Of a DNA stretch of 10,406 bases, positions 1 to 6,557 are shown piece by piece. The translations under genes and the position numbers were made by a program. This stretch comes from Schleiferiaceae bacterium. GTDB taxonomy: Bacteria > Bacteroidota > Bacteroidia > Flavobacteriales > Schleiferiaceae. The notes under the pieces were generated by a model. The model had not been told where the DNA came from. It was given only the letters and a program-made list of their open reading frames with translations, and searched no databases. Where the stretch lies: NCBI GenBank assembly GCA_025210575.1, contig JAOARK010000555.1, positions 1 through 10,406 on the forward strand, in the 5' to 3' direction. Each line of letters begins with the position of its first letter. Position 1 is the stretch's first letter.

Positions 1-1
1 G

Positions 2-241
2 AACTTTGTTTATCCAGAAATGGCGAAGCAAATGCAACTGTCTGATAAAGTATGGGTAAGCTTCGTTATAGAGAAAAATGGAAAGATTTCTAACGTTAAA
101 GTAGAAAGAGGCCAGTACGAAGATTTGAACAATGAGGCCACGCGATTGATCAAGTTGCTTCCTAAAATGAAGCCGGCTAAACAGCGTGGTAAGCCCGTAA
201 GGATGTCTTACACAGTGCCAATTAATTTCAAATTACAATAA
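2..241 (+). CDS. TonB C-terminal-domain protein, 3' part only
   Basis: This is the end of a gene whose start lies before the window. The reading frame is open from base 2 (N-F-V-Y-P-E) through the ATG at base 20, so that ATG is an internal Met and not the start. The visible 79 residues form a TonB C-terminal domain: a YPE segment, a KVWVSFVI strand, a G-K-I turn, V-E-R-G, an N-E-A helix, and an ending of the type QRGKPV...Y.VPINFKLQ. The family includes energy transducers that contact TonB-dependent receptors, but in Bacteroidota many secreted stand-alone copies have no known role. The closest match in the window is the end of the gene at 1637-2293, which shares V-E-R-G-x-Y-E-D-L-N-N-E-A. The gene is followed 7 bases later by an intrinsic terminator. 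The domain call is firm; the function is open. Confidence 0.85.
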   Translation, partial: NFVYPEMAKQMQLSDKVWVSFVIEKNGKISNVKVERGQYEDLNNEATRLIKLLPKMKPAKQRGKPVRMSYTVPINFKLQ

Positions 242-248
242 AGTTTAC

Positions 249-271
249 GCCCCGTTTATCGGGGCTTTTTT
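249..271 (+). terminator. Rho-independent terminator
   Basis: A perfect 6-bp GC-rich stem (GCCCCG at 249-254 pairing with CGGGGC at 260-265) with a five-base TTTAT loop is followed at once by six T residues (266-271). It sits 7 bases after the stop of the first TonB_C gene and 15 bases before the cysQ start, so it probably ends the upstream transcript. cysQ would then need its own promoter or read-through. Confidence 0.9.
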
Positions 272-286
272 AATACCTATATTCTA

Positions 287-1099
287 ATGAATGAATTAAC
301 CCTTGTTGCCATTAAGGCCGCTATAGCTGGTGGAAAGGAAATATTGAATGTATATAATGACGATGATTTTGACGTTCAGTTAAAATCAGATGATTCACCA
401 TTGACCAAGGCAGATAAACTTGCTCACGAATCAATAATGACCTTTTTAGAAAGTACAGGAATTCCAGTATTGAGTGAAGAAGGAAGGTCTATGTCTTATG
501 ATGAGCGTAAAGGTTGGAATCAGTTATGGATAGTTGATCCGCTTGATGGAACCAAGGAATTCATCAAAAGAAATGGTGAGTTTACTGTGAACATTGCATT
601 AGTTGAAAATGGAGTTTCAATACTGGGCGTTATTTATGTTCCTGTGAAAAAGGAATTGTATTTCTCAAATCAGCAAATAGGTTCTTATAAATTAGAGCGT
701 GTTGGGTCTAAAACTCAAATGCCTGAAAATATTATGGATCTCACCGAAGCTGGAGATAAGCTTCCTGTTCTTAATGAAGACCGAAAGTTCACTGTTGTGG
801 GTAGTCGCTCACATATGTCGCCAGAAACTGAAGCTTTTGTTTCTGAACTCAAAGATTCTCATGGTGAAGTCGAAGTTTTGAGTAAGGGTAGTTCATTAAA
901 GATTTGTATGGTGGCTGAAGGGTCTGCAGATGTTTATCCACGTTTTGCACCTACGATGGAATGGGATACAGCTGCTGGGCATGCTATTGCAGTGAATGCA
1001 GGATTCGAAATGGTACGTCATGATGATAAATTACCATTGCAATACAACAAAGAAGATTTGTTAAATCCTTGGTTTATTGTTCAGCAAAAGAGCAACTAA
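287..1099 (+). CDS. cysQ: 3'(2'),5'-bisphosphate nucleotidase CysQ
   Basis: A Mg2+-dependent phosphatase of the inositol-monophosphatase superfamily that is expected to remove the 3' phosphate from PAP (and PAPS), a by-product of sulfate assimilation and sulfo- or phosphopantetheinyl-transfer reactions. The metal-site motifs are in place: Glu-Glu at residues 64-65, W-I-V-D-P-L-D-G-T at 81-89 (the DPxDGT signature), a G-S-S-L-K segment at 201-205, and M-E-W-D-T-A-A-G at 224-231, where the Asp at 227 is the last metal ligand. The 270 residues are slightly longer than E. coli CysQ (about 246). No signal peptide or membrane segment is visible, so it is cytoplasmic. The ATG at 287 is the first in frame after the terminator. 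It lies between TonB_C paralogues, with no sulfur-assimilation gene nearby. A broader inositol or fructose bisphosphatase is less likely given the overall CysQ-like motif set. Confidence 0.92.
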   Translation: MNELTLVAIKAAIAGGKEILNVYNDDDFDVQLKSDDSPLTKADKLAHESIMTFLESTGIPVLSEEGRSMSYDERKGWNQLWIVDPLDGTKEFIKRNGEFTVNIALVENGVSILGVIYVPVKKELYFSNQQIGSYKLERVGSKTQMPENIMDLTEAGDKLPVLNEDRKFTVVGSRSHMSPETEAFVSELKDSHGEVEVLSKGSSLKICMVAEGSADVYPRFAPTMEWDTAAGHAIAVNAGFEMVRHDDKLPLQYNKEDLLNPWFIVQQKSN

Positions 1100-1145
1100 T
1101 TCTAACCAAGATTTCTCGAACTAAAATTTAATCATTATCAAGACC

Positions 1146-1616
1146 ATGAAAAAACTATTCATATTCATATCATTTACATGCTTTGCATTTGGCGCGTTGG
1201 CTCAGAATGAGATAGAAAATTCAAAACAAGAAGGAGTAGTGGAAGTTGAGCCTAGTTCAGATGAAGAAGTTTTCACTTTTGTGGAAAGTGTGCCTGTTTA
1301 CCCAGGATGTGAAAAGGAAGAGGAATCTAATCGCTTTGGTTGTCTTCAAAGAGGTATAATGATGCACATTTCTAAAACGGTTCAGTACCCAGATGAGGCA
1401 AGGGATAATAACTTGGAGGATAAGGTTTATGTTTCTTTCGTTGTAGACAAAGAAGGAAAGGTAAAAGACGCAGAAATACTACGAGGGAAACATGAGATTC
1501 TCAATAAAGAAGCGCTAAGGGCCATCAATAAGTTGCCGCAGATGCAACCGGCCATGCAAAGAGGTAAAACGGTAAACTTTAAAGTGAATATCCCTATCAA
1601 TTTTAAATTACACTAG
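1146..1616 (+). CDS. Secreted TonB C-terminal-domain protein
   Basis: A 156-residue exported protein. Residues 1-19 form a signal peptide (K-K start, Phe/Ile-rich core, A-L-A before Gln20). Residues 21-45 are an acidic linker. Residues 48-70 carry V-P-V-Y-P-G-C and a second Cys (C55 and C66), and 75-156 are a TonB C-terminal domain with Y-P-D-E-A, K-V-Y-V-S-F-V-V, G-K-V, L-R-G, N-K-E-A-L-R and an ending N-I-P-I-N-F-K-L-H. There is no N-terminal membrane anchor and no Pro-rich spanning region, so it cannot act as a classical TonB energy transducer by itself. The PGC...C arrangement is, from memory, common in Bacteroidota proteins annotated as energy transducer TonB, and the Cys pair could form a disulfide in the periplasm. 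The gene starts 46 bases after cysQ and 20 bases before the next paralogue, so it is likely cotranscribed with the latter. Confidence 0.87.
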   Translation: MKKLFIFISFTCFAFGALAQNEIENSKQEGVVEVEPSSDEEVFTFVESVPVYPGCEKEEESNRFGCLQRGIMMHISKTVQYPDEARDNNLEDKVYVSFVVDKEGKVKDAEILRGKHEILNKEALRAINKLPQMQPAMQRGKTVNFKVNIPINFKLH

Positions 1617-1636
1617 AAACATAATCCTGCTGATTT

Positions 1637-2293
1637 ATGTTTAACAAAACCAAACCAATAATTCTAATTTTTACATTCTGCATTTGTGTTTTGAACACAA
1701 TACATGGCCAATCTTTTTATGGAAGACTTTTTGACGAAGAAACTGGGGGTTGGATTGAAGGCGCAAGAGTGAGCATTAATCAAGATGCAAAGATTGAGTT
1801 TACAGATTCAATTGGTGTTTTTATTGTGCGTGATTCTTTGGCGTTTCCCGTGCAATTTGAGGTTTCTCATCCACTCTATAGAACAAAGAACCTATCGCTG
1901 AACAAAAAGATGGATCGAATGATCATCGGAATGTTTCGAAATGAAGTTGACAGCTCACAAACTCCTTTGTATACTATAGAAGGGCTTAGTGGGTTTCAAA
2001 CTTTTGATCATGCTGTTTATGTTTCAAGGCGATTAAGACTGGCTTGTGCTGAGGAGTTTGTGTATCCCGAGATCGCCTTGCAAATGCAACAATCAGATAA
2101 AGTCTATGTAAGTTTTATAGTCTCAGAAACGGGAAATGTTAACAACATTAAAGTTGAAAGAGGAAGGTACGAGGATTTAAATAATGAAGCGAAAAGAATA
2201 GTGGGTAGTATTCCCACTCTTGTGCCTAAATATAAAGAAGGAAAGGCTGTTGAAGAGAGCTATTGTTTTCCTATCAATTTCGTGTTGAAGTAG
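1637..2293 (+). CDS. Secreted protein with regulatory-like beta domain and TonB C-terminal domain
   Basis: A 218-residue protein with two modules. Residues 1-24 are a signal peptide with a hydrophobic I-I-L-I-F-T-F core. Residues 26-100 resemble a carboxypeptidase-regulatory-like (CarboxypepD_reg) fold: F-Y-G-R-L-F-D-E-E-T-G opens it, followed by I-E-G-A-R-V-S-I, D-S-I-G-V-F and a strand into H-P-L-Y. This fold is common at the N-terminus of Bacteroidota surface and receptor proteins. Residues 141-218 are a TonB C-terminal domain starting F-V-Y-P-E and ending P-I-N-F-V-L-K, closest to the truncated gene at the window start. Two Cys (137 and 210) could pair. The role is unknown; a periplasmic partner of a TonB-dependent receptor is one inference. 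It starts 20 bases after the previous stop. The TonB_C call is firm and the N-terminal fold is weaker. Confidence 0.82.
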   Translation: MFNKTKPIILIFTFCICVLNTIHGQSFYGRLFDEETGGWIEGARVSINQDAKIEFTDSIGVFIVRDSLAFPVQFEVSHPLYRTKNLSLNKKMDRMIIGMFRNEVDSSQTPLYTIEGLSGFQTFDHAVYVSRRLRLACAEEFVYPEIALQMQQSDKVYVSFIVSETGNVNNIKVERGRYEDLNNEAKRIVGSIPTLVPKYKEGKAVEESYCFPINFVLK

Positions 2294-2407
2294 ATTTTGT
2301 GTTTTAACATCAATGTTATTCTATACCATCAAGAATTTCCCTTAATTATTTACATTATTTAGTTTCATTCTAAATTAATAGAGCAATGTGAGAAGAAGCG
2401 TTAGTGC

Positions 2408-2438
2408 TTTGATTGCATGCATTCTACACTTACTTTTG
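2408..2438 (+). promoter_or_regulatory. Bacteroidota-type promoter of the oxidase cluster
   Basis: TTTG at 2408-2411, a 19-base spacer, then TACTTTTG at 2431-2438. This fits the known Bacteroidota primary-sigma consensus (TTTG, 17-19 bases, TAnnTTTG) exactly at every fixed position. Transcription would begin near 2443-2446. It lies in the 157-base gap before ctaB, the only sizeable gap before the oxidase genes. The rest of that gap (2294-2407) shows only a weak AT-rich hairpin. Confidence 0.75.
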
Positions 2439-2450
2439 CGCCCTTAATTT

Positions 2451-3362
2451 TTGGAGTTGAAAGGACAAGTAGCACTACAAAATTCTGATGTTTCTTTAAA
2501 GGCTAAAATGGCGGATTACCTCTTGTTAGGTAAAGTTCGACTTTCTTTTAGTGTTGTATTCTCGGCAATTGCAGGTTATTTATTAGGCGCTGAAACCATT
2601 GTTTGGGCAGAAGTGTTTTTACTTTCTATTGGAGGTATGCTGGTGGTTATGGCTTCCAACGGCTTCAATCAGATCTTAGAGAAAGATCGTGATGGTTATA
2701 TGGAAAGAACCAAAAACAGGCCATTACCTGCCTTGCGTATGTCGGTTGCAAATGCATTTGTGTTCTCGGCAATTGCAATGCTTATAGGTCTTTCATTCCT
2801 TTATTTAATTAATCCGCTTAGCGCATTTTTTGGAGGATTGTCCATATTTATATATGTATTGGTTTATACTCCGCTAAAAGCATACAGTCCATTAGCTGTT
2901 TTTGTTGGAGCTATTCCTGGAGCCATTCCATTTATGTTGGGTTGGGTGGCAGCAACCAATTCCTTTGGAATTGAGTCTGGTGCTCTTTTCGCTCTGCAAT
3001 TTTTGTGGCAGTTTCCACATTTTTGGGCCATTGCATGGTTGGTGTATAACGATTACGCTAAAGCTGGATACTACTTATTGCCTACCCGTAAAAAGGATGA
3101 GCTCTCTGCTTTATTGGCGATAGTTTATACCATTTGGATGATTGTCTTGTCGGTTTTTCCATATCTAGGATTGACTGGGGATCTTCATTTGTCCTTACCG
3201 TCTACAATTATTGTGGTGATACTCGGATTATTTATGCTGTATAAGGCTATAGCTATGTACAAGGGTAAAACTGAGAAAGATGCCAAAAAACTGATGTTAG
3301 CCAGTATACTTTACCTCACTTTTATGCAAGTTGTGTTTGTAGTAGATAAAATGATCGTCTAA
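2451..3362 (+). CDS. ctaB: Protoheme IX farnesyltransferase (heme o synthase)
   Basis: A UbiA-family integral membrane prenyltransferase that attaches a farnesyl group to heme b to give heme o, the precursor of heme a for the oxidase encoded next to it. The first prenyl-diphosphate site is N-Q-I-L-E-K-D-R-D-G-Y-M-E-R-T-K-N-R-P-L (residues 73-92). The first Asp seen in E. coli CyoE is Glu77 here, which I recall as usual in Bacteroidota. Y-T-P-L-K-A-Y-S (139-146), G-A-I-P-G-A-I-P (153-160) and W-Q-F-P-H-F-W-A-I-A-W (186-196) are also typical, with about eight to nine membrane helices. The start is uncertain. The frame has a stop at 2445-2447, so the options are TTG 2451, TTG 2457 or ATG 2508 (Met20). 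The longer form gives a short N-terminal extension that I recall as common in relatives. It overlaps the next start by one base (TAATG). Confidence 0.93.
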   Translation: MELKGQVALQNSDVSLKAKMADYLLLGKVRLSFSVVFSAIAGYLLGAETIVWAEVFLLSIGGMLVVMASNGFNQILEKDRDGYMERTKNRPLPALRMSVANAFVFSAIAMLIGLSFLYLINPLSAFFGGLSIFIYVLVYTPLKAYSPLAVFVGAIPGAIPFMLGWVAATNSFGIESGALFALQFLWQFPHFWAIAWLVYNDYAKAGYYLLPTRKKDELSALLAIVYTIWMIVLSVFPYLGLTGDLHLSLPSTIIVVILGLFMLYKAIAMYKGKTEKDAKKLMLASILYLTFMQVVFVVDKMIV

Positions 3363-3964
3363 TGGAAGAAAAGATGGAGTCTGGAAATATCACTTTAAAG
3401 GAGCAGCGCAGAAAGTCGGCAAAGCCATTGTTGTGGATATCTATTGCAGGTATGATGATGATGTTCGCAGGTTTGACTTCTGGCTACATTGTGAGCAGAT
3501 CAAGTAGAATGATTGAAGGAGATTGGCTAGTTTTTCAACTTCCTCAAATTTTTTATGCGAGCACAATTACAGTTATTATCATCAGTGTGGCATTGCATTT
3601 CGCTGTAAAGAACATCAAAGAAAATAAAACAAAAACTGCCACTAACCTTTTGTTGGCAGCACTTCTATTGGGCGTAGCATTTGTAGTGTTTCAGTTTATA
3701 GGTTGGAAAGAATTAAAAGATTCAGGTATTTTCTTTACGGGTCCTGGCAGCAACACTGCTGGATCATGGGTATATGTAATAACATTATTTCACGTGCTGC
3801 ACCTACTCGCTGGAATTGTAGTACTTATTGTAACTTATTTTAAAGCTGTTAACAAGCGTTACAGCAATGAAGATTATTTAGGGATAGATTTATGCGCAAC
3901 CTACTGGCATTTTGTAGATGTTTTGTGGGTGTTTTTGTTCATGTTTTTATCTTTTATTCGTTAA
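3362..3964 (+). CDS. Cytochrome c oxidase subunit III, short paralogue
   Basis: A 200-residue heme-copper oxidase subunit III protein with about five membrane helices (roughly residues 22-44, 64-83, 96-114, 137-160 and 181-199). The family hallmark is Y-W-H-F-V-D-V-L-W-V-F-L-F at 181-193; H-V-L-H-L-L-A-G at 144-151 is also typical. Subunit III stabilises the catalytic subunit I and its proton-uptake path and has no cofactor. The G-P-G-S-N-T-A-G-S-W loop (127-136) between helices 3 and 4 is short, unlike the next gene. Its ATG overlaps the ctaB stop (TAATG), which implies translational coupling. A second Met at residue 5 is an alternative start. The five-helix form, without the first two helices of the mitochondrial protein, is common in bacteria. 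It could also be called CtaE or CoxC. Confidence 0.9.
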   Translation: MEEKMESGNITLKEQRRKSAKPLLWISIAGMMMMFAGLTSGYIVSRSSRMIEGDWLVFQLPQIFYASTITVIIISVALHFAVKNIKENKTKTATNLLLAALLLGVAFVVFQFIGWKELKDSGIFFTGPGSNTAGSWVYVITLFHVLHLLAGIVVLIVTYFKAVNKRYSNEDYLGIDLCATYWHFVDVLWVFLFMFLSFIR

Positions 3965-3991
3965 ACTTGCACAAATTTTAAGAGACACATT

Positions 3992-4975
3992 ATGGCTACT
4001 ACTGTAGATATGGAACAGCCAGAAAAAGTATGGGGTGGAGGCAACAAGCCTTTCGCTATTAGTTATGGAAAAATCATGATGTGGTTTTTCATCGTATCTG
4101 ATGCATTATCTTTTTCTGGATTCTTAACCGCTTATGGTTTTATGCGTTACAAAAACATGCTTACCTGGCCGGTAGCAGAAGATGTATTTACGCATTTTCC
4201 TTTTGTTGAAGGAGACCAACCATTGCTTTATGTAGCATTAATGACCTTCATTCTTATTATGAGTTCGGTTACTATGGTACTAGCGGTTCACCATGGTCAT
4301 CACAATAACAAAAACAAAGTAATTCTTTGGATGGCACTAACCATTGTTGGTGGTGCTATATTCTTAGGTTCTCAGGCTTGGGAGTGGTATCACTTTATTG
4401 TTGGAGATAGAGGTGCTATCGAGATCAACCAGCCAGGAATGGTAACGGCTAGAACCCAAGAAGGAGAAATGAAAGATATCCGTTTGGGGAACAATGTAAT
4501 TATGCATGTTGTGACCACAGATGGTGAAAAGCTTTCATTGTCTCAGGTGGTGCATGGAATGGAAAATGGTCATGCAAGTAACCACGGTGAAGAGTTTAGC
4601 ACTGATGAAGTGGTAAAAGCTTTTAAAGGAAACAGTTCATTAGAATTGGTAATGCCAGGAAAGGAGAAATTGGTTATTCCTCACGCAGCAGCGGCAAATC
4701 TTATGGATGTTAAAGCACTTGCTGTACAAGGGGCGAACATGACTCGCAATGAATATGGTAAGAAACAGTTTGCCAACTTCTTCTTCTTTATTACGGGTTT
4801 CCACGGATTTCACGTGTTTTCTGGAGTGGTGTTGAACTTTATCGTTTTCTATAACGTATTCCTTGGAACATACGAAAGAAGAGGACACTATGAAATGGTT
4901 GAAAAGGTTGGATTATACTGGCACTTTGTAGACCTTGTTTGGGTATTCGTATTTACATTCTTCTACTTAGTTTAA
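3992..4975 (+). CDS. Cytochrome c oxidase subunit III, long paralogue with soluble insert
   Basis: A second subunit III protein of 327 residues. Membrane helices lie at about 26-50, 79-99, 108-128, 258-290 and 307-326. F-F-F-F-I-T-G-F-H-G-F-H-V-F-S-G (263-278) and Y-W-H-F-V-D-L-V-W-V-F-V-F (309-321) are the signature segments. Between helices 3 and 4 sits an extra soluble stretch of about 120 residues (137-257), where the paralogue just upstream has only about 20. If the N-terminus is cytoplasmic, as the basic loops suggest, the insert faces the periplasm. It contains several His (188, 194, 198). I recall subunit III proteins of this length in other Bacteroidota, so the insert is probably lineage-typical. 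It starts 27 bases after the previous gene, with a weak AAGAGA ribosome site. Confidence 0.92.
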   Translation: MATTVDMEQPEKVWGGGNKPFAISYGKIMMWFFIVSDALSFSGFLTAYGFMRYKNMLTWPVAEDVFTHFPFVEGDQPLLYVALMTFILIMSSVTMVLAVHHGHHNNKNKVILWMALTIVGGAIFLGSQAWEWYHFIVGDRGAIEINQPGMVTARTQEGEMKDIRLGNNVIMHVVTTDGEKLSLSQVVHGMENGHASNHGEEFSTDEVVKAFKGNSSLELVMPGKEKLVIPHAAAANLMDVKALAVQGANMTRNEYGKKQFANFFFFITGFHGFHVFSGVVLNFIVFYNVFLGTYERRGHYEMVEKVGLYWHFVDLVWVFVFTFFYLV

Positions 4976-4994
4976 TTTTTAGAACAGCATTATT

Positions 4995-5318
4995 ATGGCA
5001 GGCAATAGCACAGCAAAACTTTGGAAAACGTTTTTCATCCTATTAGCACTTACTATTGTAGAAGTTGCATTGGGTATTGTTAAACCCGGATTTTTAATGG
5101 CAGAAGTAGCAGGTACAAGCTTGTTGAATTCTGTATTCATTATTCTTACAATTATTAAGGCGTACTTCATTGTGGCAGTATTCATGCACTTAGGTGATGA
5201 AAAGAAAAGCTTTCAATGGGCCGTTTATTTACCAGCACTTATCCTAATACCCTACTTAACATTTATTTTACTTGTTGAAGGTAACTACACCTTTGATGAG
5301 GCAGTTGGTATTTACTAG
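4995..5318 (+). CDS. caa3-type cytochrome c oxidase subunit IV
   Basis: A 107-residue membrane protein of the prokaryotic oxidase subunit IV family (CtaF/CoxD-like). It has three helices at about 10-29, 44-66 and 74-94. The conserved core is I-K-A-Y-F-I-V-A-V-F-M-H-L-G-D-E (54-69), which matches the KAxxVxxxFMHL pattern of this family. It is a small accessory subunit that packs against the oxidase core. It lies 19 bases after the long subunit III gene and 3 bases before the SCO gene, as expected in an oxidase operon. The length is usual. Confidence 0.88.
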   Translation: MAGNSTAKLWKTFFILLALTIVEVALGIVKPGFLMAEVAGTSLLNSVFIILTIIKAYFIVAVFMHLGDEKKSFQWAVYLPALILIPYLTFILLVEGNYTFDEAVGIY

Positions 5319-5321
5319 GAA

Positions 5322-6044
5322 ATGACAGATCAAAATAAAAAAAGGGTAGCACTACTAGGCTTGTTGGTGCTACCCGTTTTAGTTTATATAGCCTTTGTTT
5401 ATCTGCAAAAAGGGGTGTTTTTTAAAACGTTAGATCACGTTGGTCCCTATACTGTTGAACAAGTAGATGGCGTAAATGATACGGTGTATTACAAGGTTCC
5501 AAAGCTCACTTTCGAAAATCAGTTTGGAAACACTTATACACAAGACAGCATTACTGAAGGCATAACTGTAGTAAGCTTCTTCTTTACTTCATGTCCAAGT
5601 ATTTGTCCTGCAATGAATTTTCATTTAAAGCAGGTTTCAGATAGGTTTAAAGGTGTTGATTATTTCAATATGGTGAGTATTACCGTAGACCCAGAAAGAG
5701 ATACTCTTGAGGCACTTCAAGAGTATGCAAGAAAATTGGGTGTACAAGAAAGAAGATGGTGGTTCTTAAGAGGCACGCAAGAAGAAGCACATCAGCTTGC
5801 CCCTAAATTCTTTCTAGCAGCAAATGAAGATTCAACAGCCGCTGGCGGATACAATCATTCACAATCTGTTGTAGTTGTAGATTGGAATGGAAATATTCGT
5901 TCAAGAAAAGATGACAACGGAAATATCGTGGGCAGCTACGATGCGATGAGTGTTTCAGAGCTCAATAAAATGGAGGATGACATTAAAGTGTTGATAGCCG
6001 AATACGAAAGGTGGAAACACTACCAACTCAAGTTTGACGATTGA
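5322..6044 (+). CDS. SCO1/SenC copper chaperone for cytochrome c oxidase
   Basis: A membrane-anchored thioredoxin-fold protein that delivers copper to, or reduces the cysteines of, the CuA site in oxidase subunit II. One helix at about 9-28 anchors the protein, and the rest should face the periplasm. The copper site is complete: C91-P-S-I-C95 and His179 in Y-N-H-S-Q-S. T-V-D-P-E-R-D (121-127) and the R-R-W-W-F-L-R-G segment (144-151) are typical of the family. The 240 residues are slightly longer than many SCO proteins, with a charged C-terminal tail after residue 215. The ATG lies 3 bases after the subunit IV stop, with a GGAA ribosome site overlapping that stop. Its end overlaps the next start (TGATG). 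Confidence 0.94.
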   Translation: MTDQNKKRVALLGLLVLPVLVYIAFVYLQKGVFFKTLDHVGPYTVEQVDGVNDTVYYKVPKLTFENQFGNTYTQDSITEGITVVSFFFTSCPSICPAMNFHLKQVSDRFKGVDYFNMVSITVDPERDTLEALQEYARKLGVQERRWWFLRGTQEEAHQLAPKFFLAANEDSTAAGGYNHSQSVVVVDWNGNIRSRKDDNGNIVGSYDAMSVSELNKMEDDIKVLIAEYERWKHYQLKFDD

Positions 6045-6556
6045 TGGTAGATAAAAGAGTTACAAGAGGTATTTGGGTGTTCACGGCAGTTGTTTTTGCC
6101 TTAGTTATCATTTTACATGAGTTGCCCAAGATGGACTATCAACCCGCATTTGTTTCTTTTTTACCGAAGCTCAATGCGATGATAAATGGAACGGTTTTTT
6201 TATTGTTATTGGCTACTTTCTGGGCAATTAGGAATAAGAAAATAACATTGCATAAACAATTGAACACTACGGCTATGATATTGTCAGTTGTGTTTCTATT
6301 GTCCTATGTTGTGAATCACTATTTTTCTGGAGATGCGAAGTACGGTGGTGATATGAAAGGTATCTATTATTTCATTCTATTCTCCCACATTATCTTGGCA
6401 GGTATATCTCTGCCGATGATTTTATTCTCATACTACTACGGCTACCTCAATATTGTTGATAAACACAAAAAGTTAGTGCGCACAACGTATCCCGTTTGGC
6501 TTTATGTAGCCCTTACTGGAGTGCTGATTTATTTATTTTTAGCGCCTTATTATTAG
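6044..6556 (+). CDS. DUF420 membrane protein (CtaM/YozB-like oxidase assembly factor)
   Basis: A 170-residue membrane protein with about five helices (roughly 8-26, 46-63, 75-92, 106-130 and 148-168). Family features are visible: L-P-K-L-N-A-M-I-N-G (40-49), L-H-K-Q-L-N (69-74), the His at 92 after the third helix, S-H-I-I-L-A-G-I-S-L-P (114-124), and H-K-K-L-V-R-T-T-Y-P-V-W-L-Y-V-A-L-T-G-V (141-160). As I recall, DUF420 proteins of Firmicutes (YozB/CtaM) are needed for aa3-type oxidase activity, probably at the CuB or heme step; carrying that role over here is inference supported by the place in the cluster. I chose ATG 6044 because it forms a TGATG overlap with the SCO stop. A TTG codon at 6041 would add one residue. 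Confidence 0.85.
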   Translation: MVDKRVTRGIWVFTAVVFALVIILHELPKMDYQPAFVSFLPKLNAMINGTVFLLLLATFWAIRNKKITLHKQLNTTAMILSVVFLLSYVVNHYFSGDAKYGGDMKGIYYFILFSHIILAGISLPMILFSYYYGYLNIVDKHKKLVRTTYPVWLYVALTGVLIYLFLAPYY

Positions 6557-6557
6557 A

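Noticed and set aside
20..241. A complete 73-residue gene starting at ATG 20
   Set aside because: The frame is open to the window edge and residues before the ATG (F-V-Y-P-E) match the paralogue at 1637-2293, so the gene is truncated on the left.
699..881. A plus-strand 60-codon frame inside cysQ
   Set aside because: It is fully inside cysQ in another frame, and its translation has no recognisable features.
2305..2318. Small inverted repeat TAACA...TGTTA after the third TonB_C gene, as a possible terminator
   Set aside because: The stem is five AT-rich pairs with a four-base loop and no T run follows, so it is too weak to call.
4640..5185. Minus-strand open frames across the subunit III and subunit IV genes
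   Set aside because: They lie opposite well-supported genes, resemble no family I recognise and have no own promoter or ribosome site; the same holds for minus-strand frames over tolC, the adaptor and the small CxxC gene.
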